The translations under genes were made by a program, and so were the position numbers. From CAYOWK01 sp964407665 (lineage in GTDB: Bacteria > Pseudomonadota > Alphaproteobacteria > Caulobacterales > Hyphomonadaceae), in contig CAYOWK010000017.1 in assembly GCA_964407665.1 (NCBI GenBank), positions 1 to 64,000 of the forward strand: a stretch of 64,000 bases of DNA, read 5' to 3'. This document shows, one piece after another, positions 25,388-34,852 of the stretch. Below the pieces are notes generated by a model that saw nothing but the letters and a program-made list of their open reading frames with translations, had not been told where the DNA came from and did not search any database. Every line of letters starts with the position of its first letter. Position 1 is the stretch's first letter.

Positions 25388-27334
25388 ATGCTCAATCGCA
25401 GACATTTTCTCACCGCCGCCAGCGGCGCAGCAGCAGCCGGCCTGAGCAGCGCCTCATCCGCATGGGCGCTGCCCGCCTCGGCTGGCAACACCGGCCTCCC
25501 GACTCTCTCCGGGACGACATTCAATCTCGACGTCAGCGAGTTCCCGATTACCGTCAACGGACGGCGGACGCGCGCTGTCGGCGTCAACGGTTCCGTTCCG
25601 GCGCCGCTGTTGCGGTTCCGGGAGGGGGACGAGATCACCCTCAAAGTTTCCAACCGGCTGAAGGCGGACACATCCATCCACTGGCACGGCCTGCTCCTGC
25701 CCTTCCACATGGACGGCGTGCCCGGGGTCTCCTTCCCGGGCATCGGTCCAGGCGAGACCTTCAGCTACCGCTTTCCCATCAAGCAGAACGGCACATACTG
25801 GTACCACTCGCACTCCGGCCTGCAGGAGCAGACCGGACACTACGGCCCCATCGTCATCGACCCGAAGGACGCCGACCCGGTCGCCTATGACCGCGAATAC
25901 GTCCTGATGCTGTCGGACTGGAGCTTTGAGGACCCCCACCGCATCTTCTCGAAACTGAAGAAGCACAGCGAGGTCTACAACGACCAGCAGCGCACCGTCG
26001 GCGACTTCTTCCGCGACGCGGCGCGCGAGGGCTTTGAAAAGACCCTGTCGGATCGCGCCATGTGGGGAGAGATGCGGATGTCGCCGCGCGATCTCGCCGA
26101 CGTCACAGCCTCCACCTACACCTACGTGATCAACGGCCATTCGACCGCCGACAACTGGAATGGCGCGTTCACGCCCGGCGAGCGCGTTCGCCTCCGCATC
26201 ATCAATGCTTCGGCGATGACGATCTTCAACGTGCGGATGCCCGGCCTGCCGATGACGGTTGTCCAGGCGGACGGTCTCAACGTGCAGCCGGTCGAGACGG
26301 ACGAGTTCCAGATCGGCGTGGCGGAGACTTACGACGTCATCATCCAGCCCCGGGACGACCGCGCCTACGCGTTCGTGGCTGAGTCCATCGACAGGTCCGG
26401 ACAGGCTGTAGCGACATTCGGCCCGCGCCCCGGCATGCGCGCCCAGGCGCCGGCGCTGCGCCCCGTCCCGACCCTGACCATGACAGACATGGGCATGGAC
26501 CACGGAACAATGGATCATGGCGCGATGAATCACGGTCCCCCGGATCGGGACGCAACCGATCATGCCGCGATGGGTCATGGAAGCATGGACCATGCCCAGA
26601 TGGATCACTCGCAGATGAGCCACGCGGCGCCCGCCGCCGACCCGCATGCCGGACAGGGAATGCCCGCCGCCCCCGCCGCCTCGATCCAGACGGGGCCTGG
26701 CGTCGCCAGCCTGACGGCCATGCCGGTCAGTCGCCTCGACGAGCCCGGTATCGGCCTTGAGGACGTTCCGCACCGTGCGTTGCGGTACGCGCAACTCCGC
26801 AGCCTGGACCCCAACCCGGACACCCGGACACCCTCCCGGGAGCTGCAGATCCACCTGACCTCCAACATGGAGCGCTACATGTGGTCGTTCGACGGCGTGA
26901 AGTTTTCGGAGATCAAGGCGCCCATCGTGTTTCAGGAAGGCGAGCGGCTGCGGATGACGCTGGTGAACGACACGATGATGCCTCACCCCATCCACCTGCA
27001 CGGGATGTTCTTCGACCTCGTCAACGGCAGCGGCGATCATGCGCCGCGCAAGCACACCATCATCGTCAAGCCCGCCGAGAAGCTCTCCGTCGACATCACA
27101 GCGGATGCGGTCGGCGACTGGGCCTTCCACTGCCACCTTCTCTACCACATGCACGCCGGCATGATGCAGGTGGTCTCCGTGCTGCCGGGCGAGGCAAAGC
27201 CCGCGATGGACCACAGTCAGCATGAGGGCATGGATCACAGCCGGCATACTGCCCCGCCGCCTGCGTCTGCCCCGCCCGATCACTCGCAGATGGATCACTC
27301 CGCCCACCAGAACCATGACGGAGGGCATCATTGA
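25388..27334 (+). CDS. copA: Copper-resistance multicopper oxidase CopA
   Basis: 648 residues with a twin-arginine signal (LNRRHFLTAASGAAAAG). Three cupredoxin domains hold all copper ligands: HWHG (98-101), WYHSHSG near 140, HPIHLHG near 536 and HCHLLYHMHAGMM near 581. Between domains lies a Met/His-rich segment (about residues 365-425; MDHGTMDHGAMNHGP and variants) typical of CopA/PcoA and able to bind many Cu(I). The C-terminus adds further MDHS/MDHSQH repeats and ends DGGHH. It oxidises Cu(I) to Cu(II) in the periplasm. Stop and copB start overlap. Confidence 0.95.
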   Translation: MLNRRHFLTAASGAAAAGLSSASSAWALPASAGNTGLPTLSGTTFNLDVSEFPITVNGRRTRAVGVNGSVPAPLLRFREGDEITLKVSNRLKADTSIHWHGLLLPFHMDGVPGVSFPGIGPGETFSYRFPIKQNGTYWYHSHSGLQEQTGHYGPIVIDPKDADPVAYDREYVLMLSDWSFEDPHRIFSKLKKHSEVYNDQQRTVGDFFRDAAREGFEKTLSDRAMWGEMRMSPRDLADVTASTYTYVINGHSTADNWNGAFTPGERVRLRIINASAMTIFNVRMPGLPMTVVQADGLNVQPVETDEFQIGVAETYDVIIQPRDDRAYAFVAESIDRSGQAVATFGPRPGMRAQAPALRPVPTLTMTDMGMDHGTMDHGAMNHGPPDRDATDHAAMGHGSMDHAQMDHSQMSHAAPAADPHAGQGMPAAPAASIQTGPGVASLTAMPVSRLDEPGIGLEDVPHRALRYAQLRSLDPNPDTRTPSRELQIHLTSNMERYMWSFDGVKFSEIKAPIVFQEGERLRMTLVNDTMMPHPIHLHGMFFDLVNGSGDHAPRKHTIIVKPAEKLSVDITADAVGDWAFHCHLLYHMHAGMMQVVSVLPGEAKPAMDHSQHEGMDHSRHTAPPPASAPPDHSQMDHSAHQNHDGGHH

Positions 27335-28158
27335 TGAGAACGCTCATTGTAACCGGCGGTTTCCTCGCCGCCCTCTGCGTCGCGCCCCAGGCCGCCCTGG
27401 CTCAGGCACATGACCACGGGACGCCCCCGCCGTCGACGGACACGAAACTCTGGTCGCAGGCCGATCAGCATTTCGACCCCGCCGAGATGGCGGCTTCCCG
27501 CGCGATGGTGCTGCACGAAATGGGCGACATGAACCACGGGATGGTGATGGCCGACCGTCTGGAACTGCAGTCATCCGACGCGGGTGAAACCCTCGTCTGG
27601 GATGCGCAGGGCTGGTATGGCGGCGACATCGACAAGCTCTGGATCAAGACCGAGGGCGGCTACGATTTCGACGCCAGCGAGATCGACGACGCCGAGGTTC
27701 AGGCCCTCTGGTCGCACGCGATCTCGCCCTACTGGGATCTGCAGACAGGCTTGCGCTACGATATCGAGCCGGATGGCCGCGCCCACGCCGTCCTCGGCCT
27801 GCAGGGTCTCGCGCCCTACTGGTTCGAGGTCGATGGCGCCGTCTTCCTGGACGACGAAGGCAGGCTGACGGCGCGGGTCGAGGCCGAGTACGACTTTCGC
27901 CTCACCCAGCGCCTGATCCTGCAGCCCCGCGTCGAGATGGAACTGGCCGCGCAGGACGACCCGGCGCGCGGCGTTGGCTCCGGGCTATCCGGCGTTGACG
28001 CAGGCGTCCGCCTCCGCTGGGAAATCGTCCGCGAGTTCGCGCCGTACATCGGCTTGGAGTGGCAGGCCCATCCTGGCGAAACCGGCGACCTCATCGAGGA
28101 CGCTGGAGGGGAACGCGACGAGACGGTGTTCGTCGCGGGCGTGCGGGCTTGGTTCTAG
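27334..28158 (+). CDS. copB: Copper-resistance outer-membrane protein CopB
   Basis: 274 residues from the ATG at 27334, which shares a base with the copA stop (TGATG). Signal peptide ends PQAALAQ; a short Met/His stretch (HEMGDMNHGMVMADRLELQ) leads into a beta-barrel typical of CopB/PcoB (WDAQGWYGGDIDKLWIKTEG, WSHAISPYWDLQTGLRYD), closing on VRAWF with a C-terminal aromatic. It is shorter than the Pseudomonas CopB because the Met-rich N-terminal repeat is reduced. CopB is an outer-membrane copper sequestration or export protein acting with CopA. Its stop overlaps tail-to-tail with acs. Confidence 0.93.
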   Translation: MRTLIVTGGFLAALCVAPQAALAQAHDHGTPPPSTDTKLWSQADQHFDPAEMAASRAMVLHEMGDMNHGMVMADRLELQSSDAGETLVWDAQGWYGGDIDKLWIKTEGGYDFDASEIDDAEVQALWSHAISPYWDLQTGLRYDIEPDGRAHAVLGLQGLAPYWFEVDGAVFLDDEGRLTARVEAEYDFRLTQRLILQPRVEMELAAQDDPARGVGSGLSGVDAGVRLRWEIVREFAPYIGLEWQAHPGETGDLIEDAGGERDETVFVAGVRAWF

Positions 28159-30104
28159 CTTGCGCTGGCCCCGGCGCGGTTGGCGACCAGATCAGTCACA
28201 ACGCCGGGGTCTGCCAGCGTCGACGTATCGCCCAGGTTGGCGATATCGTTCTCCGCAATCTTGCGGAGGATGCGGCGCATGATCTTGCCGGAGCGGGTCT
28301 TTGGCAGGCCCGGCGCGAACTGGATGAAGTCCGGCGTGGCGATGGGCCCGATCTCCTTGCGCACCCAGCCGACCAGTTCCTTGCGCAACGCGTCGGAGGG
28401 CTCCTCGCCGACATTCAGCGTGACATAGGCGTAGATGCCCTGACCCTTGAGATCGTGCGGCATGCCCACCACAGCGGCCTCCGCCACCACAGCGTGAGCC
28501 ACCAGCGCGCTCTCGACTTCTGCAGTGCCCATCCGGTGGCCGGAGACGTTGATGACGTCGTCAACGCGGCCAGTGATCCAGAAATAGCCATCCGCGTCGC
28601 GCCTGCATCCGTCGCCCGTGAAGTACATGCCCGGATAGGTCGTGAAATAGGTCTGGAAGAACCGCTCATGGTCATTGTAGACGGTTCGCGCCTGGCCCGG
28701 CCAGGAATCCAGCAGCACCAGATTGCCCGAGACGGCGCCGTCCAGGAACGCGCCCTTCTCGTCCACCAGCGCCGGCTTGACACCGAAGAATGGACGGGTC
28801 GCCGACCCCGGCTTAAGCGGCGTCGCGCCCGGCAGCGGCGCGATCATCGCCCCGCCCGTCTCGGTCTGCCACCACATGTCGATGATCGGGCAGCGCTCGT
28901 CGCCCACGACGCGGTGATACCAGAGCCATGCTTCCGGATTGATCGGCTCGCCAACGGTTGTCAGCAGGCGCAGCGACTTGCGCGAGGTCTTCTTAACCGG
29001 CTCGTCGCCCTCGCGCATCAGGGCGCGGATAGCGGTCGGCGCAGTGATGAATGTGTTCACCTGATGGGCGTCAACCACCTCCCAGAACCGCGACGAGGTC
29101 GGGTAGTTCGGCACGCCCTCGAACATCACGGTCGTAGCGCCATTGGCGAGCGGCCCATAGACCACGTAGGTGTGGCCGGTCACCCAGCCCACGTCCGCGG
29201 CACACCAGAAGATGTCGTCCTCTCGCACATCCCAAAGGTAGTGGTGGGTCATGGCCGCATACACCAGATAGCCGCCGGACGTGTGCAGCACGCCCTTCGG
29301 CTTTCCGGTGGAGCCTGACGTATAAAGGATGAACAGCGGATCTTCGGCGCCGACCGGCTCGATCGGGCAGTCGGCCGAAACCTTCGCGGCCTCTTCTGAA
29401 TACAGGAAATCCCGGCCAGCCGTCATCGGGACCTTGGCGCCGGTGCGCGACACCACGAGCACGGACTTCACGCTCCGCGCATGCGGCATGGCAGCGTCGA
29501 CATTCGCCTTCAGCGGCACCTTCTTGCCGCCACGTGGTCCCTCGTCACAGGTGATAACGACCTTCGAGTCGCAATCCTGGATCCGGTTGGCGAGGCTCTC
29601 CGGCGAGAACCCGCCAAACACCACGGAATGGATCGCCCCCAGCCGCGCGCACGCCAGCATCGCGAAGGCCGCTTCGGGAATCATGGGTAGATAGATCGTG
29701 ACGGTGCAGCCCTTCTTGACCCCGTGCGCCTTCAGCACGTTGGCGAAGCGGCAAACCTCCTCGTGCAGCTGGCGATAGGTGATCTTGCGGACGTCGCCCG
29801 GCTCGTCGCCTTCCCAGAGGATTGCAACCTTGTCCGACCGCGTCGCCAGATGGCGGTCCACGCAGTTGTGCGAAACGTTGAGGACGCCGTCCTCAAACCA
29901 ACGAATCCGGAAATCCGCCTCGTTGAACGAGACGTCCTTCACCTTCGAGTAGGGCGTGATCCAGTCCAGCCGCTTGCCATGCTCAGCCCAGAAGCTCGTC
30001 GGGTCCGCACAGGCGTGCTCGTGCATGGCCAGATAGCCGGCTTCATCCACATAGGCGCGACTGGCCCACGCCGGGAATACCGGAAAGATCTGATCGTCCG
30101 ACAT
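28155..30104 (-). CDS. acs: Acetyl-CoA synthetase
   Basis: 649 residues from the ATG at 30104; the frame continues to 30215 without support. The adenylate-forming enzyme shows YTSGSTGKPKGVLHTSGG, WWQTETGG, TGDGCRRDADGYFWITGRVD and the acetylation-regulated lysine in PKTRSGKIMRR. The Trp in WWQTETGG restricts the pocket to acetate, so acetate to acetyl-CoA is the expected reaction, AMP-forming. Its stop codon and the copB stop share the four bases CTAG (28155-28158). Confidence 0.95.
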   Translation of the reverse strand: MSDDQIFPVFPAWASRAYVDEAGYLAMHEHACADPTSFWAEHGKRLDWITPYSKVKDVSFNEADFRIRWFEDGVLNVSHNCVDRHLATRSDKVAILWEGDEPGDVRKITYRQLHEEVCRFANVLKAHGVKKGCTVTIYLPMIPEAAFAMLACARLGAIHSVVFGGFSPESLANRIQDCDSKVVITCDEGPRGGKKVPLKANVDAAMPHARSVKSVLVVSRTGAKVPMTAGRDFLYSEEAAKVSADCPIEPVGAEDPLFILYTSGSTGKPKGVLHTSGGYLVYAAMTHHYLWDVREDDIFWCAADVGWVTGHTYVVYGPLANGATTVMFEGVPNYPTSSRFWEVVDAHQVNTFITAPTAIRALMREGDEPVKKTSRKSLRLLTTVGEPINPEAWLWYHRVVGDERCPIIDMWWQTETGGAMIAPLPGATPLKPGSATRPFFGVKPALVDEKGAFLDGAVSGNLVLLDSWPGQARTVYNDHERFFQTYFTTYPGMYFTGDGCRRDADGYFWITGRVDDVINVSGHRMGTAEVESALVAHAVVAEAAVVGMPHDLKGQGIYAYVTLNVGEEPSDALRKELVGWVRKEIGPIATPDFIQFAPGLPKTRSGKIMRRILRKIAENDIANLGDTSTLADPGVVTDLVANRAGASAS

Positions 30105-30175
30105 CGTTTCCTCCGAGTCTTTGACGCAGCGTCGCCAAATCCCGGGCATCAGACAAGGACGAAGTTGGAATGCAA

Positions 30176-30211
30176 CAGGCCGCCGGAGGCGAATGCCCTC
30201 CAGCGGGCCTG
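30176..30211 (-). terminator. Hairpin after the RND pump gene
   Basis: An imperfect stem of about 15 pairs (CAGGCCGC.CGGAGG with CCTCC.GCGGGCCTG, 7-base loop) lies 27 bases past the pump stop on the minus strand and 72 bases before the acs start. It lacks a good T-run, so termination is likely but not certain. Confidence 0.45.
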
Positions 30212-30237
30212 TCACAGACCATCACAACAGCCGAATT

Positions 30238-33200
30238 CTACTCGGCTGGCAGGGCCAGTGGCGGCTGCTCAACCTGTCCGGCGGCTTCCTCCCGCTTGCG
30301 CCGTGCGCCCGGCAGGCGGTCGGAAATCCACCGGCTGACCACATAGAACACGGGCGTGAAGATCAGGCCGAACAACGTCACGCCCAGCATCCCGAAGAAC
30401 ACCGTCGTGCCCAACGCCTGCCGCATCTCCTGTCCCGGACCGGTCGCCAGCATCAGCGGCACGACGCCGAAGATGAAGGCGAAGGAGGTCATCAAAATCG
30501 GCCGCAGACGCGTGCGCGCCGCCTCCACAGCCGCCTCGAAGCGGTTCATGCCCTGCTCCACTTCAGCCTGCCGCGCGAACTCAACGATCAGAATGGCGTT
30601 CTTGGCCGCAAGCGCGATCAGAACCACCAGCCCGACCTGCGTCAGGATGTTGTTGTCGAAGCCCCGCAGGTTCACGCCGAGGATGGCCGCCAGGATACAC
30701 ATCGGCACGATCAGGATCACCGCCAGAGGCAGTGTGAACGCTTCATACTGCGCAGCCAGCACCAGGAACACCAGCAGCACCGCCATCAGGAAAACGATCG
30801 GACCGGTGTTGCCCTGCGACTTCTCCTGCAGCGCGATCTCGGTCCACTCGTAGCTGAAGCCTTCCGGCAATCGCTGCGCATAGCCCTCCATCGCGGCGAG
30901 CGCGACGCCCGACGAAACCCCCGGCGCCGGAGCGCCCTGGATCTCGGCTGCCGGGAACAGGTTGAAGCGCACGACGCGAACCGGACCGGTATCGTCCTTG
31001 AGGGTCGCCACCGATCCCAGCGGCACCATTCCGCCGGACGCCGACCGCACCTTCAGGTTGGCAATGTCGGTGATGTCGTCACGCTGGGTCGGCTCAGCCT
31101 GCGCCGTGACGCGGAAGGTCCGGCCCAGCATGTTGAAGTCATTGACGTAGGACGATCCCAGATAGGTCCCCATCGTGCTGAAGACCTCCGCGGGCTCGAC
31201 GCCCATCATCAGCGCCTTCTCGCGATCGACCTCGACCATGACGCGCGGGCTGCCTGTGTTGAAGCCGGGGAAGACGCCGACCACGGGCTGACCCGGCTGG
31301 CTGGCCTGGCCGACAATGGACAGCTGAGCCTGCTCAAGCGCGCGATAGCCGGCGCCCGAACGGTCCTGCACCATCATCTTGAAGCCGCCGCCATTGCCCA
31401 TGCCCTGCACAGGCGGGGGCGACAGCACGAAGATGTTGGCTTCCTCGATGGCGCCCATGGCGCCCATGATCTGTCCGGCCATCGCCTGCGCGTTCAACTC
31501 GGCGCCGCGCTCCGCCCACGGCTTGAGACGGATGAACATGACGCCCGCATTCGACGACTGTGTGAAGCTCGCGCCGTCCATGCCGGCAAACGCCGCCACC
31601 ATGTCGACGCCTGGTGTCTGGGCCAACTGCGTCGCGGCGCGGTTGACCACGGCGTCTGTCCGCTCCAGCGACGCGCCGGGCGGCAGCTGAATGACGCCGA
31701 TCAGGAAGCCCTGATCCTGATCCGGAATGAAGCCCGTCGGCGTGTCAGCCAGGCGCCAGCCCGTCAGTCCCAGCAGAGCCGCATACGCCACCAGCATGAT
31801 CGCCGACATGCGCACGGCCTTGGCCGTCAGCCTACCATAGCGGTCGGACAGCCACTCGAAACCAGCGTTGAACTTGTCCCCGGCCCAGATCAGCGGCGCG
31901 AAGATACCCCGCTTCTTCGCGTGATCATGCTCGTGTGGCTTGAGCAGCATGGCGGCCATTGCAGGCGAAAGCGTCAGCGACACCAGAAGCGAAATCGCAG
32001 ACGCCGTAGCAATCGCGACTGCAAACTGCCGGAAGAACACGCCAGGAATTCCCGCGACAAAGGCAGTCGGAACGAACACCGCGAGCAGAACGAGACCAAT
32101 CGCGATCAACGCGCCGGAGACCTCTTCCATGGTCTTGTAAGCCGCCTGCTTGGGCGACAGGCCGGCGCGTATATTCCGCTCGACATTCTCGACCACGACG
32201 ATGGCGTCATCGACGACGATGCCGACAGCCAGAACCAGCGCAAACAGCGACAGCGAGTTGATCGAGTACCCAAGCATGAGCTGAACGACGAATGTGCCGA
32301 CCAGCGCGATAGGGATCGCGACGATGGGAATGATCGCAGCGCGCCAGGTCTGGAGGAACACGACCACCACGATCACGACGAGGAAGATCGCCTCGACCAG
32401 CGTATGCTGCACGGCCTCGACGGAGGCTTCGACATACTCGGTCGGGTTGTAGGGGATCGACCAGTTGACGCCCGGCGGGAAGTCCGCCTCGGCGGCCTTC
32501 ACCATCTCAAGCACGGCATGCGACGCGTTGAGGGCGTTGGCGCCCGGAGACGGCGTGACCGCCATCGCAATCCCGCGCTCGCCGCCGAAATAGCCGCGGA
32601 TGGAATAATCCTGAGAGCCCAGTTCAATGCGTGCAACGTCCCGCAGGTAGGTGACCTGACCCTCGGCGCCCCGCTTGACGACGACATTGCCGAATTCCTC
32701 CGGCGTCTTCAGCCGGCCCTCGACCTGGACTGGGAGCTCGTTGACGACACCCGAGTCGAAAGGCGGTGAACCGATGGAGCCGCCGGCCGCCTGGATGTTC
32801 TGGGACCGCAGCGCCGCGACAATCTCCGTCGCCGTCAGGTCTCGCGCAGCCGCCTTGCCGGGATCGATCCACACGCGCATTGAATAGAGACCGCCGCCGA
32901 AGACCTGCACGCCGCCCACGCCCTCGATCCGCAGCAGCCGATCCTTCAGGGTGGAGTTCGCGAAGTTGCCGATCAGATCAATGTCGGCGTTCGGGTCCTT
33001 CGAGGTCAGGGCTACGAGTAGAAGGAAGCCGGTATCCTGCTTCAGCACCTGAACGCCCGACTGCCGTACCTGCTCGGGCAATCTTGGCTCGGCCAGCGAC
33101 ACCCGGTTCTGCACCAGCACCTGCGCCGTATCGAGGTCGGTTCCCGGCTTGAACGTCACAGTCACCTGCGACACCCCGTTGGAGGATGACGAGGTGATGT

Positions 33201-33435
33201 AGAGCATGTTCTCGACGCCGTTGATCTCCTGCTCGATCGGCGCCGCCACCGTCTCGGCCAGCGTCTCGGCCGAGGCGCCCGGATAGGCCGCCATCACCAT
33301 CACCGACGGCGGCGCGATGTCCGGATACTGGGCGAGCGGAAGCTGCGGGAATGCGAACAGCCCCAGCAGCGTGATGAAGATCGAGACCACGCCGGCGAAG
33401 ATCGGGCGGTCGATGAAGAAGCGGGAAAACCGCAT
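30238..33435 (-). CDS. RND efflux pump, HAE1/AcrB-type inner-membrane transporter
   Basis: 1065 residues, the full length of the AcrB family, with 12 membrane segments expected. It opens RFSRFFIDRPIFAGVVSIFI, contains the proton-relay pair in AVGIVVDDAIVVVENVERN, the DxFxPxE-like DTPTGFIPDQDQGF, and the second-half PIGGAAKNAILIVEFAR-type sequence (LAAKNAILIVEFARQ). It exports drugs or hydrophobic compounds using proton motive force. No outer-membrane channel gene follows, so it probably uses a TolC encoded elsewhere. It is co-transcribed with the adaptor 128 bases upstream. Confidence 0.95.
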   Translation of the reverse strand: MRFSRFFIDRPIFAGVVSIFITLLGLFAFPQLPLAQYPDIAPPSVMVMAAYPGASAETLAETVAAPIEQEINGVENMLYITSSSSNGVSQVTVTFKPGTDLDTAQVLVQNRVSLAEPRLPEQVRQSGVQVLKQDTGFLLLVALTSKDPNADIDLIGNFANSTLKDRLLRIEGVGGVQVFGGGLYSMRVWIDPGKAAARDLTATEIVAALRSQNIQAAGGSIGSPPFDSGVVNELPVQVEGRLKTPEEFGNVVVKRGAEGQVTYLRDVARIELGSQDYSIRGYFGGERGIAMAVTPSPGANALNASHAVLEMVKAAEADFPPGVNWSIPYNPTEYVEASVEAVQHTLVEAIFLVVIVVVVFLQTWRAAIIPIVAIPIALVGTFVVQLMLGYSINSLSLFALVLAVGIVVDDAIVVVENVERNIRAGLSPKQAAYKTMEEVSGALIAIGLVLLAVFVPTAFVAGIPGVFFRQFAVAIATASAISLLVSLTLSPAMAAMLLKPHEHDHAKKRGIFAPLIWAGDKFNAGFEWLSDRYGRLTAKAVRMSAIMLVAYAALLGLTGWRLADTPTGFIPDQDQGFLIGVIQLPPGASLERTDAVVNRAATQLAQTPGVDMVAAFAGMDGASFTQSSNAGVMFIRLKPWAERGAELNAQAMAGQIMGAMGAIEEANIFVLSPPPVQGMGNGGGFKMMVQDRSGAGYRALEQAQLSIVGQASQPGQPVVGVFPGFNTGSPRVMVEVDREKALMMGVEPAEVFSTMGTYLGSSYVNDFNMLGRTFRVTAQAEPTQRDDITDIANLKVRSASGGMVPLGSVATLKDDTGPVRVVRFNLFPAAEIQGAPAPGVSSGVALAAMEGYAQRLPEGFSYEWTEIALQEKSQGNTGPIVFLMAVLLVFLVLAAQYEAFTLPLAVILIVPMCILAAILGVNLRGFDNNILTQVGLVVLIALAAKNAILIVEFARQAEVEQGMNRFEAAVEAARTRLRPILMTSFAFIFGVVPLMLATGPGQEMRQALGTTVFFGMLGVTLFGLIFTPVFYVVSRWISDRLPGARRKREEAAGQVEQPPLALPAE

Positions 33436-33535
33436 GGTGTCACGTCCTGTGGTGCACGCCGGCTCTAATGGGCTCCCGCCTGTTCAGCGGGTGGCCGGCT
33501 CTGCGGGGAGGAAGGCTGGTCGTCGTCTGGCTTCA

Positions 33536-33556
33536 CGCCCGCCCTCAAGGCGGGCG
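33536..33556 (-). other. Intercistronic hairpin between adaptor and RND pump genes
   Basis: CGCCCGCC and GGCGGGCG form a perfect 8-bp stem with a 5-base loop, 7 bases after the adaptor stop. There is no T-run. It may stabilise the upstream transcript or reduce read-through, setting the ratio of adaptor to pump. Function is inferred from position only. Confidence 0.45.
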
Positions 33557-33563
33557 CGGGCCG

Positions 33564-34682
33564 CTATTCGTTCACGGAGCCGGTATCCAGCGCCGCTGTG
33601 CGGGTGATGGTGGTGTCGGTCGCCTGGACAACGGCGCCCGGCATGGCGCGCTGCACGCCATTGACGATTACCCGGTCGCTGGCCGCAAGGCCGGAGCGCA
33701 CCACGCGGAGGCCGTCGATGACCTCACCGACTTCCAGCGGCTTGACCTGAACCGTGCCATCCGGGCCAACAACCATGGCGGTCTTCGCGGCGCCCTGCGA
33801 CACGACGGCGGTTTCCGGGATCAGCATGGCTTCATAGGACTCTGATCCTTCGACCCGTGCGCGGCCAAACATGCCCGGCTTCAGGAAGCCGTCCGGATTG
33901 GCGACCTTCGCCCGCATGCGAACCGAACCCGATGCGGGGTCGATCAGCGCGTCCGAGAAGTCCACCTTGCCGGTCCAGCGGTAGTCGGTCTCGTCCTGCA
34001 ACTGGATACGTATCGCTCCACCCGTCTTCTGGGCCTGCCGCTGGTACCGCAGCAGCTGCGACTCGGACGCCTCGAACTCGAAATGGATGGGGTCGACCGC
34101 GACGATGGTTGTCAGCACGTCAGCCGCCGACGAACCGCCCGCAATCACGTTGCCGGCGTCGACCTTGCGGTCCGACACCATGCCGGAGGCTGGAGCCGTT
34201 ACCCGTGTGAACTCCACATCCAGCCTGCGGGCCGAAACCGCCGCCTCGGCAATATCGAGCGCAGCCCGACGCTGATCGTAGTCCTGGCGGGAGATCGCCT
34301 GGTCCTTGATGAGGGTTTCAGCCCGCTCGTAGGCGCGGCGGGCCAGCGCGGCGTCAGCTTCGGCCGACTTCAGCGCCGCCTGGGCCGGACGGGCGTCAAG
34401 CGTGAAGAGCACCTGGCCCTTCCTGACCATCTGCCCCTCGGCGAAGTGCGCAGTCTGGAGAAAGCCCCCGGCCCGGGCGCGGACTTCGATACGCTGCGAT
34501 GCAGCAAAACGGCCGGTGAATTCGCTCCAGTCCGTCACCGTTTCGGTCAGGGGGGCCGCGACCGTGACCTGCGGCGGCGGTGGAGCTGCCGGGGCGGCCT
34601 CACCTGCTCCGCAGGCCGACAACAGCGTAATTGACGCAACGGCTGCGGCCGCTGCGAAGGTAATGCGCCAGCTATTTTGCAT
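33564..34682 (-). CDS. RND efflux periplasmic adaptor (membrane fusion protein), lipoprotein
   Basis: 372 residues with a lipobox (SITLLSACGAG). The AcrA-type layout is present: barrel-sandwich start (FAASQRIEVRARAGGFLQTA, EGQMVRKGQVLFTLD), a helical hairpin with coiled-coil (AEADAALARRAYERAETLIKDQAI), the lipoyl second half (VTAPASGMVSDRKVDAGNVI) and a C-terminal barrel (DALIDPASGSVRMRAKVANP). It connects the RND pump to an outer-membrane channel. Divergent from a TetR regulator across 170 bases with palindromes. Confidence 0.93.
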   Translation of the reverse strand: MQNSWRITFAAAAAVASITLLSACGAGEAAPAAPPPPQVTVAAPLTETVTDWSEFTGRFAASQRIEVRARAGGFLQTAHFAEGQMVRKGQVLFTLDARPAQAALKSAEADAALARRAYERAETLIKDQAISRQDYDQRRAALDIAEAAVSARRLDVEFTRVTAPASGMVSDRKVDAGNVIAGGSSAADVLTTIVAVDPIHFEFEASESQLLRYQRQAQKTGGAIRIQLQDETDYRWTGKVDFSDALIDPASGSVRMRAKVANPDGFLKPGMFGRARVEGSESYEAMLIPETAVVSQGAAKTAMVVGPDGTVQVKPLEVGEVIDGLRVVRSGLAASDRVIVNGVQRAMPGAVVQATDTTITRTAALDTGSVNE

Positions 34683-34721
34683 GTGTAGCCTCGGGGAGGA
34701 AACGGACCTTGGGTCTCTTGA

Positions 34722-34781
34722 TAGCAGTGGTTGCTGCTACCTATTTCGTATTGCAACGCAACAAGTCAACACGCGTTGACA
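34722..34781. promoter_or_regulatory. Palindromes in the efflux-operon/tetR spacer
   Basis: Two inverted repeats lie in the 170-base divergent spacer: TAGCAG-TGGTTG-CTGCTA (34722-34739) and GTCAAC-ACGC-GTTGAC (34765-34780). The second overlaps a -35-like TTGACA (34776-34781, plus strand) and TTGACT on the minus strand, which suits a TetR operator that covers both promoters. The -10 elements are not clear. Assignment to the adjacent regulator is inferred. Confidence 0.55.
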
Positions 34782-34852
34782 AAAATATTTGTGGCGCGCA
34801 AACACATTTCCGGGATGCTCGTGCATATGGGCCCGCCCTCCGAAGGAACAAG

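Noticed and set aside
26488..26660. Short repeated units that could suggest a CRISPR or satellite
   Set aside because: They encode in-frame MDHG-type copper-binding repeats of CopA and are irregular in length.
25454..27331. 625-residue minus-strand open frame opposite copA
   Set aside because: His/Val/Arg composition mirrors the copA codons; no ribosome site or domain.
30121..32769. 882-residue plus-strand open frame opposite the RND pump
   Set aside because: Arg/His/Gln-rich with no family and fully antisense to a clear AcrB-type gene; an artefact of high G+C.
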